Shown here: in pieces, positions 7,880 to 15,792 of the stretch
Layout: every line of letters begins with the position of its first letter
How positions within the stretch are numbered: position 1 is the stretch's first letter
Assembly: GCA_009775375.1 (NCBI GenBank)
Contig: VSPO01000010.1
Coordinates: forward strand, 1-46,435
Origin: Muribaculaceae bacterium
Lineage (GTDB): Bacteria; Bacteroidota; Bacteroidia; Bacteroidales; Muribaculaceae
Direction of reading: 5' to 3'
DNA: 46,435 nt
Notes under the pieces: generated by a model
The model's input: the letters and a program-made list of their open reading frames with translations, nothing else
What the model was told of the DNA's origin: nothing
Databases searched by the model: none
Made by a program: the position numbers and the translations under genes

Positions 7880-8992
7880 ATGTTTAAGACCAAGTTGACC
7901 TTCATCTCATCTCTCCTCCTTGCCTGCTCCTGCGCGGGCAATTCCTCCACCTCCACCCCGGAAGAAGCCCCCGGCCTCTACAAGGCATTCGAAGACAAGT
8001 TCCTTCTCGGCACGGCCCTCAACGGACGCCAGATCTCCGGCGAGGACTCCCTCGGACAGGCCGCCGCGCTGAAGCATTTCAATTCCTTCGTGGCGGAAAA
8101 CGTGATGAAATGCGAGGAGATACATCCCGAACGCGACCGCTACTTCTGGGCCGACGCCGACGCATTTATCAAGCTGGCCGAAGACAACGGCAAGCATATC
8201 GTGGGCCATTGCCTTATCTGGCATTCGCAATGCGCCCCATGGTTTTTTAAGGATGAAAAGGGGGAGCGAGTCTCCGCCGACACACTCAAACGCCGTATGC
8301 GCGACCATATCCATGCCGTCGTGGGCCGCTACAAGGGCCGGGTGAAAGGATGGGACGTGGTCAACGAGGCGATCGTGGAGGATGGCAGCTTCCGCAAGTC
8401 GCCTTTCTATGAGATTCTCGGCGAGGAGTTCATTCCTTTGGCTTTCGAATATGCCCACGAGGCCGACCCTGACGCGGAGCTCTACCTCAACGACTACGGC
8501 ATGAACGTGCCCGGCCGCCGCGACACCTACGTGCGCCTTGCCCGCGAAATGAAGGCCAAAGGGCTGCGCTTGGATGCCATCGGCATGCAGAGCCATATCG
8601 GCATGGACTATCCCGACCTGAAGGAATATGAGGCGGCGATGGACTCCTTTATAAACACCGGCTGCAAGGTAATGATCACAGAGCTTGACATGAGCGCCCT
8701 GCCGACAGTATATCAAGGGGCCAACATCAGCGAGAAAGTCGACATGAAAAAGGAATTGAATCCTTATACGGGAGGGCTTCCCGACAGCGTCTCCAATGCC
8801 TGGAACGACAGGATGCGCGAGGTGTTCGACATTTATCTGCGCCATGCCGACGACATCACGAGAGTGACGGCCTGGGGAGTGACCGACGGAGATTCCTGGA
8901 AGAACGGTTTCCCCGTGTCGGGACGCACCGACTATCCCCTGCTCCTCGACCGCGACTACAACCCGAAACCATTCCTGACACAAAAGCAATGA
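7880..8992 (+). CDS. GH10 endo-1,4-beta-xylanase, lipoprotein
   Basis: A 370-residue glycoside hydrolase family 10 enzyme that cuts internal beta-1,4-xylosyl bonds with retention. The acid/base is Glu163 in WDVVNEA and the nucleophile is Glu268 in MITELDMS. Other GH10 landmarks are FNSFVAENVMKCEEIHPE, GHCLIWHSQCAPWFF and the C-terminal TAWGVTDGDSW. The N-terminus is a lipoprotein signal with Cys16 in SLLLAC, so the enzyme should be membrane-anchored. ATG 7880 is chosen because it starts this signal; the in-frame start at 7847 lies inside the -7 box. The stop overlaps the GH67 start (ATGA, 8989-8992), giving translational coupling. The length is that of a single-domain GH10 with no carbohydrate-binding insertion. 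Confidence 0.95.
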   Translation: MFKTKLTFISSLLLACSCAGNSSTSTPEEAPGLYKAFEDKFLLGTALNGRQISGEDSLGQAAALKHFNSFVAENVMKCEEIHPERDRYFWADADAFIKLAEDNGKHIVGHCLIWHSQCAPWFFKDEKGERVSADTLKRRMRDHIHAVVGRYKGRVKGWDVVNEAIVEDGSFRKSPFYEILGEEFIPLAFEYAHEADPDAELYLNDYGMNVPGRRDTYVRLAREMKAKGLRLDAIGMQSHIGMDYPDLKEYEAAMDSFINTGCKVMITELDMSALPTVYQGANISEKVDMKKELNPYTGGLPDSVSNAWNDRMREVFDIYLRHADDITRVTAWGVTDGDSWKNGFPVSGRTDYPLLLDRDYNPKPFLTQKQ

Positions 8993-11022
8993 TCCGGAAT
9001 ATCATATTAGCGATTTCCCTCATTATCCTTGCCTTCCCGGCGGCAGTCTCCGCCGGGAAGGCAAAGCCGCTTACCCCGGTCGACATCGCCCGCGAGGAGC
9101 TCTCCGGCCTCCCCGTGAAGACGGAGCTTAAGCTCGTCAGGGAGAAGGGGCTCGGCAACGAGGGCTTTCGCATCGATTCCCTGCCGGGAGGCGGGTTCAT
9201 CGTCAAGGCCAACGCCGAAGCCGGATTGCTCTACGGAGCTATGCGACTGAAAAAAGCCATGGGAAAGACGGCTTCGGCAGCAGAAGCAGCCGAAGCCGCA
9301 AGGGACGCCAAACTGACCGGCACATCCGTCCCCGCCTTCCCCATCCGCATCCTAAACCACTGGGACAACCTCGACGGCACCATCGAGCGCGGCTACGCAG
9401 GCTCCAGCATCTGGGACTGGGAAAACCTGCCCCCTGCCGGAATATCCCCGCAGCCGGATACTGTGCCACAGTCAAATGCCGTGGTCTCCCGTCTTCGCGA
9501 ATACGCAAAGCTCAACGCGGCCGTAGGCATCAACGGTGCGGTCATAAACAATGTCAATGCCTCCTCGAAGATTCTTGGCGAAGACTATCTGCGGAAGGTG
9601 GCGACGATCGCCGACGAGCTGCGTCCATACGCCATGAAAGTCTATCTATCCGTCAATTTCGCCGCGCCGATGCAGCTGGACCGTCTGCCCACGGCCGATC
9701 CGCTCGATCAGGCGGTGCAGAAATGGTGGAAAAGGAAGGCCGACGAGATTTATAAGCTCATCCCCGATTTCGGAGGATTTTTGGTGAAAGCCAACTCCGA
9801 GGGGCAGCCCGGCCCCTGCGACTTCGGGCGCACCCATGCCGACGGAGCCAACATGCTGGCAAGGGCGTTGCGCAGGCATGGAGGCGTGGTGATGTGGAGG
9901 GCGTTTGTCTATTCCCCGGGGGATGCCGACCGTGCGAAGCAGGCCTACCTGGAGTTTCAGCCGCTCGACGGGGAGTTTGACTCCGACGTAATCGTGCAAA
10001 TCAAGAACGGCCCGATAGATTTCCAGCCCCGCGAACCGTTCAGTCCGCTCTTCGGGGCGATGCCGGCCACGGATCAGATGGTGGAATTTCAGATTACCCA
10101 GGAATATCTCGGCCACAGCAATCATTTAGCATATCTTGCTCCGATGTGGGAGGAATTTTTCGAGGATGTCAGGCCGGAGACGCTGAAGGGGGTGGCGGGG
10201 GTAGCCAATATCGGTGACTCCGAGAATTTCACGGCCCATCCGCTTGCGCGGGCCAATTGGTATGCCTTCGGGCGTCTGGCCTGGGATCCTTCGCTCTCTT
10301 CGGAGGAGATTGTCGACGAGTGGCTGCCGCTTGCGCTGGATGGCTATCGCAAGATGCCGGAAGAGGTGCGCGAGGGACTGAGGGAGATGATGTTGGGAAG
10401 CCGTGAGGCGGTGGTGGACTATATGATGCCGTTGGGGCTTCACCATATCTTCGCCTTCGGCCATCACTACGGGCCAGAACCGTGGTGCGACGTGCTGGGG
10501 GCACGTCCCGACTGGCTTCCAAGCTACTATCATCGCGCCGACAGCGCTGGAATCGGGTTCGACCGTTCGCCGTCTGGGAGCGACGCCGTCGGGCAGTATC
10601 CGGAGCCGTTCCGTTCGCGCTATGCCGACGTGGAGACCTGTCCGGAGGAGCTGCTGCTGTGGTTCCACCACGTGCCGTGGACCCATCGCATGAAAAGCGG
10701 GCTGACCCTCTGGGAGGAGATGGGCGGCCTCTATCAGCGCGGGCTCGAAACGGTGGAGAAGATGCAAGGGCAATGGGGAGCGGCGCAGCCGTGGCTCGAC
10801 TCCTATATATATAAGGACGTGGAAAGGCGGCTTATGACGCAGGCCCGCGACGCGAAATGGTGGCAGGACGCATGTCTGCTCTATTTCGCCTCGCTCAACG
10901 GTCGGCCCTGGCCATCCGCAGCCCGCCCTCCGATCCATACCTTGGAGGAGCTGAATGCCATAAAGTTGCCGATTTCCAACTATGAATGCCCCCCGCCGCC
11001 GATGCTCGACAGCGTAAGATAA
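8989..11022 (+). CDS. aguA: GH67 alpha-glucuronidase
   Basis: A 677-residue family GH67 enzyme that removes (4-O-methyl-)glucuronic acid from the non-reducing end of xylo-oligosaccharides, the products of the GH10 partner. Landmarks are RILNHWDNLDGTIERGYAG and SSIWDWENLP. The catalytic residues appear as Glu271 (KANSEGQPGP, acid), Asp344 (GPIDFQPREP) and Glu372 (QITQEYLG). Their 73- and 28-residue spacings equal those of Glu292, Asp365 and Glu393 in the Cellvibrio japonicus enzyme. An N-terminal hydrophobic signal peptide (about 1-22) without a lipobox points to the periplasm. It is translationally coupled to GH10. No SusCD pair, GH43 or xylose transporter follows, so this is an unusually small xylan locus. 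Confidence 0.95.
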   Translation: MIRNIILAISLIILAFPAAVSAGKAKPLTPVDIAREELSGLPVKTELKLVREKGLGNEGFRIDSLPGGGFIVKANAEAGLLYGAMRLKKAMGKTASAAEAAEAARDAKLTGTSVPAFPIRILNHWDNLDGTIERGYAGSSIWDWENLPPAGISPQPDTVPQSNAVVSRLREYAKLNAAVGINGAVINNVNASSKILGEDYLRKVATIADELRPYAMKVYLSVNFAAPMQLDRLPTADPLDQAVQKWWKRKADEIYKLIPDFGGFLVKANSEGQPGPCDFGRTHADGANMLARALRRHGGVVMWRAFVYSPGDADRAKQAYLEFQPLDGEFDSDVIVQIKNGPIDFQPREPFSPLFGAMPATDQMVEFQITQEYLGHSNHLAYLAPMWEEFFEDVRPETLKGVAGVANIGDSENFTAHPLARANWYAFGRLAWDPSLSSEEIVDEWLPLALDGYRKMPEEVREGLREMMLGSREAVVDYMMPLGLHHIFAFGHHYGPEPWCDVLGARPDWLPSYYHRADSAGIGFDRSPSGSDAVGQYPEPFRSRYADVETCPEELLLWFHHVPWTHRMKSGLTLWEEMGGLYQRGLETVEKMQGQWGAAQPWLDSYIYKDVERRLMTQARDAKWWQDACLLYFASLNGRPWPSAARPPIHTLEELNAIKLPISNYECPPPPMLDSVR

Positions 11023-11041
11023 AAGAACGGCCTTGAGGACA

Positions 11042-11085
11042 GTCGATTCAGGCTGTTTTCGAGGTCGATTTAGGCCATTTTAAGC
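11042..11085 (+). repeat. two tandem copies of a 22-bp unit after GH67
   Basis: The unit GTCGATTnAGGCnnTTTT begins at 11042 and again at 11064. Fifteen of the first 18 positions are identical. It lies between the GH67 stop and the palindrome at 11087. No function is known. Confidence 0.6.
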
Positions 11086-11086
11086 A

Positions 11087-11112
11087 TTTTTGCGACAAAT
11101 ATGTCGCAAAAA
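11087..11112 (+). promoter_or_regulatory. 26-bp perfect palindrome, candidate operator
   Basis: TTTTTGCGACA (11087-11097), AATA, TGTCGCAAAAA (11102-11112): 11-bp perfect arms. It ends one base before the -33 box at 11113. The 3' side is A-rich rather than T-rich, so it makes a poor rightward terminator. Its position fits an operator or activator site better. It could still help end GH67 transcripts. Confidence 0.5.
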
Positions 11113-11144
11113 TTTGGCAATTATGATTTTTCTGACTAATTTTG
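11113..11144 (+). promoter_or_regulatory. distal promoter P1 of the coiled-coil lipoprotein gene
   Basis: TTTG at 11113-11116 and TAATTTTG at 11137-11144 are both perfect boxes with a 20-bp spacer. Transcription would start near 11151, 550 nt before the start codon. Confidence 0.65.
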
Positions 11145-11414
11145 CGGTCAAATCATCCCTATCCCCTCCTCGTTAACAGTTGTCGATAGTGAGCGCAGAT
11201 CCTATTCTTACAATTTTTAACGCCGAGACCGAAAGCGGCGAGCCTATAAAACCCACCGACAAGGGAGACCACGATTTTCAAACAAAAACAAAACACCGAC
11301 AACGGAAAAACCAAAAACAAAATATGAACCCACTCCCACAAGAAGATATAGGCCGACATCCGACCAACGTCAACAAACCAATACTTCAAAATTTGAAAAA
11401 AATTAATGCAAATA

Positions 11415-11446
11415 TTTGTATTTGTGATTAATTATATCTAATTTTG
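11415..11446 (+). promoter_or_regulatory. proximal promoter P2 of the coiled-coil lipoprotein gene
   Basis: TTTG at 11415-11418 and TAATTTTG at 11439-11446 form a second fully consensus promoter with a 20-bp spacer. The start would lie near 11453. The interval between P1 and P2 (11151-11414) contains no convincing gene. Confidence 0.65.
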
Positions 11447-11452
11447 AAGCTG

Positions 11453-11703
11453 AATTTCCCAACCCTCTCGGCAGGAAAGCCCCGGGAGATAGGCGAAACG
11501 CATAGGATATGGCTGAGATTCAATCGGTTGAAAACCGCGAGATTTCAATCAATCCGCCAGCAGGAAGCCTCCGGAGACGCCCCAACGGAACAAGGGAAAT
11601 TCGCAAATCTAATTTAGTAAAACAAAACAAATCTAATTTCGACAAAACAACTTTAAATTTTTCAAACGAACAAGTTCAATTGTTTAACATAAATTAATTT
11701 AGT
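11453..11703 (+). other. long leader of the coiled-coil lipoprotein mRNA, possibly structured
   Basis: About 250 nt from P2 to the ATG. It shows a hairpin of TCTC+GGC with GCC+GAGA (11466-11489, 4-nt bulge) and a hairpin CGGTT-GAA-AACCG (11525-11537). It also has the direct repeats GAGATTCAATC (11515) and GAGATTTCAATC (11539), and a 24-bp tandem repeat starting CAAATCTAATTT at 11604 and 11628. The last 100 nt are A-rich, as is common before strongly translated Bacteroidota genes. No known riboswitch consensus is recognised. Confidence 0.4.
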
Positions 11704-14700
11704 ATGAACAAAAAATTAGTAAGCTTGATGTTCGCTTCATTGCTTCTTGGCGGCGTATCGACGACCTTCGTCGGCTGCAAGGACTATGACGACGACATCG
11801 ACAATCTTAACACTCAGACGAGCGACCTCTCGAAGCAGCTCGCTGACCTTAAGGCTGCTGAATCCGGAGCCAAGGCAACGGCTGAAGCTGCCAAGGCATC
11901 TGCTGAGCAGGCTCTTAAGGACGCTGCCGCTGCTGCTGCCAAGGGCGACGACGCTGCCACGGCCGCTGCTGAGGCCATGGCTGAGGCTCAGGCCGCTAAA
12001 CAGGCTGCTGAGACCGCTAAGGCTGAAGCTCTTGCCGAAGCTATCAAGAAAGCTGAGGAGCTCGTCAACAATGCTTCCAAGGCCACTGCTGAGGAAATTG
12101 CAGCTCTTGCCGGCAGAATCGACGGTATCCAGGCTGGTCTTAGCAACATCGACCTTGAAAAGATCGATGCCAGCATCGGCGCAAACGCTCAGGCTATCGC
12201 TGACCAGGCCAAGGCTATCGAGACTATCAACACCCAGCTCAAGACTTTCGAAGAGTTCAAGAAAATCGCTACTGAAAAACTTGGTTCAATTGACGAAATC
12301 AAGGCTAAACTTGACAAAATCGCTGTTCTCGAAGGCGAGCTGAACACTCTCAAAACTTCCGTAAGCGCTATCAAGGCTACTGCCGATACCAACAAGGCAG
12401 ACATCGCTGCCTTGACTACAGCCCTTGGCACCGCCAACACCAAACTTGGTGAGCTTTCCGAGAAAATCACAACCGAAGTCAACAACGCCCTCAACGCAAT
12501 CGCTGCCACGATGGACGGCCGTCTGACTTCCGTGACTCTCAAGCCCGACCTCTATGTTGGTGGCATCCCTACTATCGCTTTCGAGTCCGCTAAATATAAC
12601 AACCTTGTCTACGACAAAACAGCTAAAGATTGGGTTCGTAATACCAAAGGCCAAGTTGCTTGGATCATCAACAACGGCGCTACCGAGGCTCACTATCGTC
12701 TGAACCCCGCTACGCTTAAGGACGAAGATATCAACATCAACGACCTGAGCTACGTAACCCGCATCGCTTCTACACGTGCAGGCGACGAGAAGGCTACTGT
12801 TGTGAAAGTTGCCAAGGCCAAAGTTGGTGCTGACGGTACTCTTATCGTTAACGTAACGAAGAACAACACCGAATCACTCAACCTCACAAGCGACGCAAGC
12901 AAGATTTACACTGTATCTCTTAAAGTGCCCATCGCTAAGGAGCATCTCTTCAAGGGTGAAGGCGCAGCTTCCGTTTACTCTGAGTATACTCGCGTAGCTG
13001 AGACTTACTTCGAGCCCGAACTTCGTTTCGTACCTGGTCAGAATCTCGACAGGAACAGGATTCACCTCACAGACTCTGCAACCCTCTACGATTCAAGCGT
13101 TAGCGAGCTGATTGACAAAAAACTTGTTTACGATAAAACTTACGATCTCTACGAGCTCGTAGAGGGCTGCAAGGTATTCGACAGCAAGGACATCCCCGCT
13201 GACAACAACCATCAGCCTCTGACCCGTGCTCAGCTCAATGCTTACGGTCTCGACATCGTATTCGGTCATCCCACGACTCCTTATCTTGCAAAGACCGCCG
13301 ACAAGACCGACCAGCAGCAATTCTACACCCTCTCCGGTGAGAATGGCAGCATCCTTACTCCGGTTGCTCCCGGCGCAGGCGCAGGCAACCAGGCAATCAT
13401 TGGTAAAGAGCCCATCGTTCGCGCTATGCTCGTTGACACCAAGAACAACAATGTTATCGAGGTTAGCTACCTGAAAGTTCAGTTCACGGCTCAGCCTATG
13501 AAGGACATCGTATTCAATCTCAATGTCGACAGCAAGGGCAACCAGTGCACCGGAGCTTCTTACGACTTCACTTGGGACTACATGATCAAGAACGTATTCG
13601 TTAAGCTCAACGACGGCAAGGGCATGAGCAAGGAAGAGTTCTGGAAGATATACGGCGAAGACCATCAGATCACCAACACAACTGCTCAGAGCTCTCTCGT
13701 AGTCAATGTTATTCCTAACGGCAAGCCGGTTGACGCTATCCCCGTTATGTCTTGGGCTATGACTATCGACGACCTCGCAGCTCTCAACACACTCGCAGTC
13801 AACAAGCTTATCGTTGGCAACAACGTAGCTGCTCCTGTGAAGAAAGTTACCTTCATCGATCCTAAGGGTCTTAACCCGAACATCGTCCTCAACCTTAAGT
13901 GGACTGTGACAACTCCGGTTGCCAAGCCTACTCTCGGCGAGACAGATCCTCTGAAATGGAAGAACGAGAACATGCTCGTTTACCCCGTGCCTATGAAGCT
14001 TGTGAACGGTGAATGGAACGGCGTAACCGCTTATTATGACACCAACATCCTCGAAGGCCGCATCCAGCCTCTTGTAAAGGGTCTTGCTTCTTGCGAGTAC
14101 TATGACCTCGACTACGCTCCTCACGCTGGAGTATATTGGGGCGATACTCTCGACTACAAGCAGCTCGGACACTGGAAGATGACAACAGCCAACCAAAAGG
14201 ACCTCAAGCAAATCAGCTACGTAATCGACAACACCAAAGACGGTATGGCTCTCGTAAGCGGCAAGGCTGACGGCAGCAACAATGTTGTTACCCTCAACTG
14301 GAGCGCTGACATCAATGGCAAGTCTGACAACCGCTATGTATTCGCTACTTCAACTCTCGAAATCGTCAAGATCCTCAGCCTCCATCCTTCTGTAGGTGAG
14401 GCTATCATCGACAACTCTGTAGAGCAGAAGTTCAACATCGGCAACAAGTTCACTATGAAGGACGCATTCGGCAATCTCGTTGCTAAGCAAGCTACAACAG
14501 CCGAGCCTTACGCTTACGACTACTGGCGGTACTACGGCATCACCAACGTAAGCTTCCAGGGTGAGATCAAGGTTGCCAACAACGTAGCCGGCACTGAAGG
14601 CGTTCGCACTCTTGCATCTTTGAATATGACAGCCAACGTTTCTGACGCTACCGGCGAACTCGTATTCCAGAACAACGGTGCTCCTCTCCAGGCTGACGCT

Positions 14701-14784
14701 TACCTGATCGTTCCTGTAACAGTTACCCACAAGTGGGGTGTTCTCGAAGGCACTATCGCAGTTCCTTTGAAGAAGAAACTCTAA
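11704..14784 (+). CDS. large coiled-coil lipoprotein, probably abundant and surface-exposed
   Basis: A 1026-residue protein of unknown function. The lipoprotein signal ends at Cys25 (TTFVGC), followed by KDYDDDID, an acidic stretch resembling Bacteroidota lipoprotein surface-export signals. Residues about 30-265 are a predicted coiled coil: Ala/Lys/Glu-rich with heptad character (AEAAKASAEQALKDAAAAAA is typical). Residues about 270-1026 form a beta-rich, Asn/Thr-rich region without a recognised domain. Codon use differs from the neighbours, with much GCT, CTT, AAG and CGT, as in highly expressed genes such as acpP in this window. Two consensus promoters, a long leader and a very strong terminator also suggest high expression as a single gene. 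It could be a stalked surface-layer or adhesion protein. Similar Bacteroidales proteins are sometimes annotated by a PL29-lyase-like N-terminal domain, which I cannot confirm. Confidence 0.8.
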   Translation: MNKKLVSLMFASLLLGGVSTTFVGCKDYDDDIDNLNTQTSDLSKQLADLKAAESGAKATAEAAKASAEQALKDAAAAAAKGDDAATAAAEAMAEAQAAKQAAETAKAEALAEAIKKAEELVNNASKATAEEIAALAGRIDGIQAGLSNIDLEKIDASIGANAQAIADQAKAIETINTQLKTFEEFKKIATEKLGSIDEIKAKLDKIAVLEGELNTLKTSVSAIKATADTNKADIAALTTALGTANTKLGELSEKITTEVNNALNAIAATMDGRLTSVTLKPDLYVGGIPTIAFESAKYNNLVYDKTAKDWVRNTKGQVAWIINNGATEAHYRLNPATLKDEDININDLSYVTRIASTRAGDEKATVVKVAKAKVGADGTLIVNVTKNNTESLNLTSDASKIYTVSLKVPIAKEHLFKGEGAASVYSEYTRVAETYFEPELRFVPGQNLDRNRIHLTDSATLYDSSVSELIDKKLVYDKTYDLYELVEGCKVFDSKDIPADNNHQPLTRAQLNAYGLDIVFGHPTTPYLAKTADKTDQQQFYTLSGENGSILTPVAPGAGAGNQAIIGKEPIVRAMLVDTKNNNVIEVSYLKVQFTAQPMKDIVFNLNVDSKGNQCTGASYDFTWDYMIKNVFVKLNDGKGMSKEEFWKIYGEDHQITNTTAQSSLVVNVIPNGKPVDAIPVMSWAMTIDDLAALNTLAVNKLIVGNNVAAPVKKVTFIDPKGLNPNIVLNLKWTVTTPVAKPTLGETDPLKWKNENMLVYPVPMKLVNGEWNGVTAYYDTNILEGRIQPLVKGLASCEYYDLDYAPHAGVYWGDTLDYKQLGHWKMTTANQKDLKQISYVIDNTKDGMALVSGKADGSNNVVTLNWSADINGKSDNRYVFATSTLEIVKILSLHPSVGEAIIDNSVEQKFNIGNKFTMKDAFGNLVAKQATTAEPYAYDYWRYYGITNVSFQGEIKVANNVAGTEGVRTLASLNMTANVSDATGELVFQNNGAPLQADAYLIVPVTVTHKWGVLEGTIAVPLKKKL

Positions 14785-14824
14785 ACAGAATCCACCCGGA
14801 TCGGCCCGTCCGATCTGACACCGC

Positions 14825-14861
14825 AAAAAGCGGCCAACCCCCCCGGTTGGCCGCTTTTTTT
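14825..14861 (+). terminator. strong intrinsic terminator
   Basis: AAAAAGCGGCCAACC (14825-14839) and GGTTGGCCGCTTTTT (14845-14859) form a perfect 15-bp stem with a CCCCC loop and a run of seven T. It isolates the lipoprotein gene from the fimbrial operon. Confidence 0.92.
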
Positions 14862-15016
14862 GTTTTGCTACTGCCGGCCGGCAAAGGCAAGCCCTGACAG
14901 GAGCGGCAATTCTTGCCCCGCTCTCAACCGCCCTCCGGCGCGAACCTGCAGCGGCCCGTGGTTAGGGTGATTTTTTCGGCAATTTTTGCTAATTTTTCGC
15001 AGATTTATATTTTTTT
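14862..15016. other. intergenic region before the fimbrial operon
   Basis: There is no gene between the terminator at 14861 and the DUF3575 start at 15175. The left part is GC-rich (with GCCGGCCGGC); the right part, from about 14970, becomes very AT-rich and leads into the promoter. Nothing else was recognised. Confidence 0.5.
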
Positions 15017-15048
15017 CTTGTATCTGCTATATTTTTTTATTAATTTTG
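15017..15048 (+). promoter_or_regulatory. fimbrial operon promoter
   Basis: CTTG at 15017-15020 and a perfect TAATTTTG at 15041-15048 are 20 bp apart. The start would be near 15055, so the 25-bp repeat box at 15058 lies at the very 5' end of the transcript. Confidence 0.7.
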
Positions 15049-15057
15049 CTTTTACTT

Positions 15058-15082
15058 AACGTACACACATTTGAAAACCAAT
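15058..15082 (+). repeat. 25-bp direct repeat box, copy 1
   Basis: Begins AACGTACACACATTTGAAAA and ends CCAAT. Copy 2 at 17366-17390 differs at one position only (C to T). Copy 1 sits just after the operon promoter, 92 nt before the DUF3575 start. Confidence 0.85.
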
Positions 15083-15174
15083 CTGACATGATGGCGACAG
15101 AGCCAGGTCGTTATTTCCTTTTTGACTTCCATGCCCTCCTCCACCCTGTCTGAGTTAACCATCACAAATAAAAG

Positions 15175-15780
15175 ATGAGCCGGAAACCATCAGCTGCACT
15201 CCTCGCAGCCCTTTGCCTATCTTGCACAGCCTTCATCCCCCGTGCAAAAGCTCAGTTTGCGCTCAAAACAAACCTACTCTACGACGCAACAACAACCCCG
15301 AACATCGGGGCGGAACTCGCCGTTTCTCAAAAAAATACCATCAACCTCGTCTACGGCCTTAACCCCTGGACATTCTCCGACGGCAAAAAGGCGAAGCACT
15401 GGGTGGCGATGCCGGAATTCCGCTGGTGGAACTGCACGGCCTTCAACGGCTCCTTCTTCGGCGTACACGCCATGGGTGGACAGTTTAACGCCGCCAAGGT
15501 CAACCTCCCCATCCCGGGAGCCTTCTTCGGAGGCGACAATATCCGCACGGGCGTGAAAGACTCACGCATGCAGGGCACATTCGCCGGCGTCGGCGCAACC
15601 TACGGCTACCAATGGAGCATCACCCGCCACTTCAACATCGAGGCCGAAATCGGCGTCGGCTACAACCACATATGGTATGACAAATACCCCTGCACGGAAT
15701 GTGGCAACAAAATCAAGTCGGGACAAACCAACTACGCCGGCATCACGAAGCTCGGCCTTTCCCTAATGTACATCTTCTAA
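15175..15780 (+). CDS. DUF3575 outer-membrane-type protein, fimbrial locus
   Basis: A 201-residue protein with a signal peptide (about 1-26, ending AKA-QF) followed by FALKTNLLYDATTTPNIGAE, the typical opening of DUF3575. It ends in a beta-strand with a terminal aromatic residue (GLSLMYIF), as in small outer-membrane barrels. Members are commonly found at the head of Mfa/Fim-type fimbrial loci in Bacteroidales, usually next to a DUF3868 protein, as here. Its molecular role is not established; assembly or anchoring of the fimbria at the outer membrane is inference. Two Cys (CTEC) near residue 165 may form a disulfide. It is separated from the next gene by 12 bp. Confidence 0.85.
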   Translation: MSRKPSAALLAALCLSCTAFIPRAKAQFALKTNLLYDATTTPNIGAELAVSQKNTINLVYGLNPWTFSDGKKAKHWVAMPEFRWWNCTAFNGSFFGVHAMGGQFNAAKVNLPIPGAFFGGDNIRTGVKDSRMQGTFAGVGATYGYQWSITRHFNIEAEIGVGYNHIWYDKYPCTECGNKIKSGQTNYAGITKLGLSLMYIF

Positions 15781-15792
15781 GCCTTGCCGTCT

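Noticed and set aside
7880..11022. SusC/SusD pair expected beside an HTCS-controlled xylan locus
   Set aside because: No TonB-dependent receptor or SusD-like sequence is present; the flanking genes are topA and the coiled-coil lipoprotein.
11180..11431. Small open frame between the two lipoprotein promoters
   Set aside because: Lys/Gln/Asn-rich low-complexity product, overlaps the -33 box of P2, and no family resemblance. Treated as leader DNA.
11513..11518. CTGAGA in the lipoprotein leader as a TPP riboswitch core
   Set aside because: The rest of the thi-box (ACCTGAT and the second arm) is missing and the gene is not thiamine-related.
13093..14211. Long minus-strand open frame opposite the coiled-coil lipoprotein gene
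   Set aside because: It arises from the strong codon bias of the real gene. It has no start context, promoter or recognisable domain.
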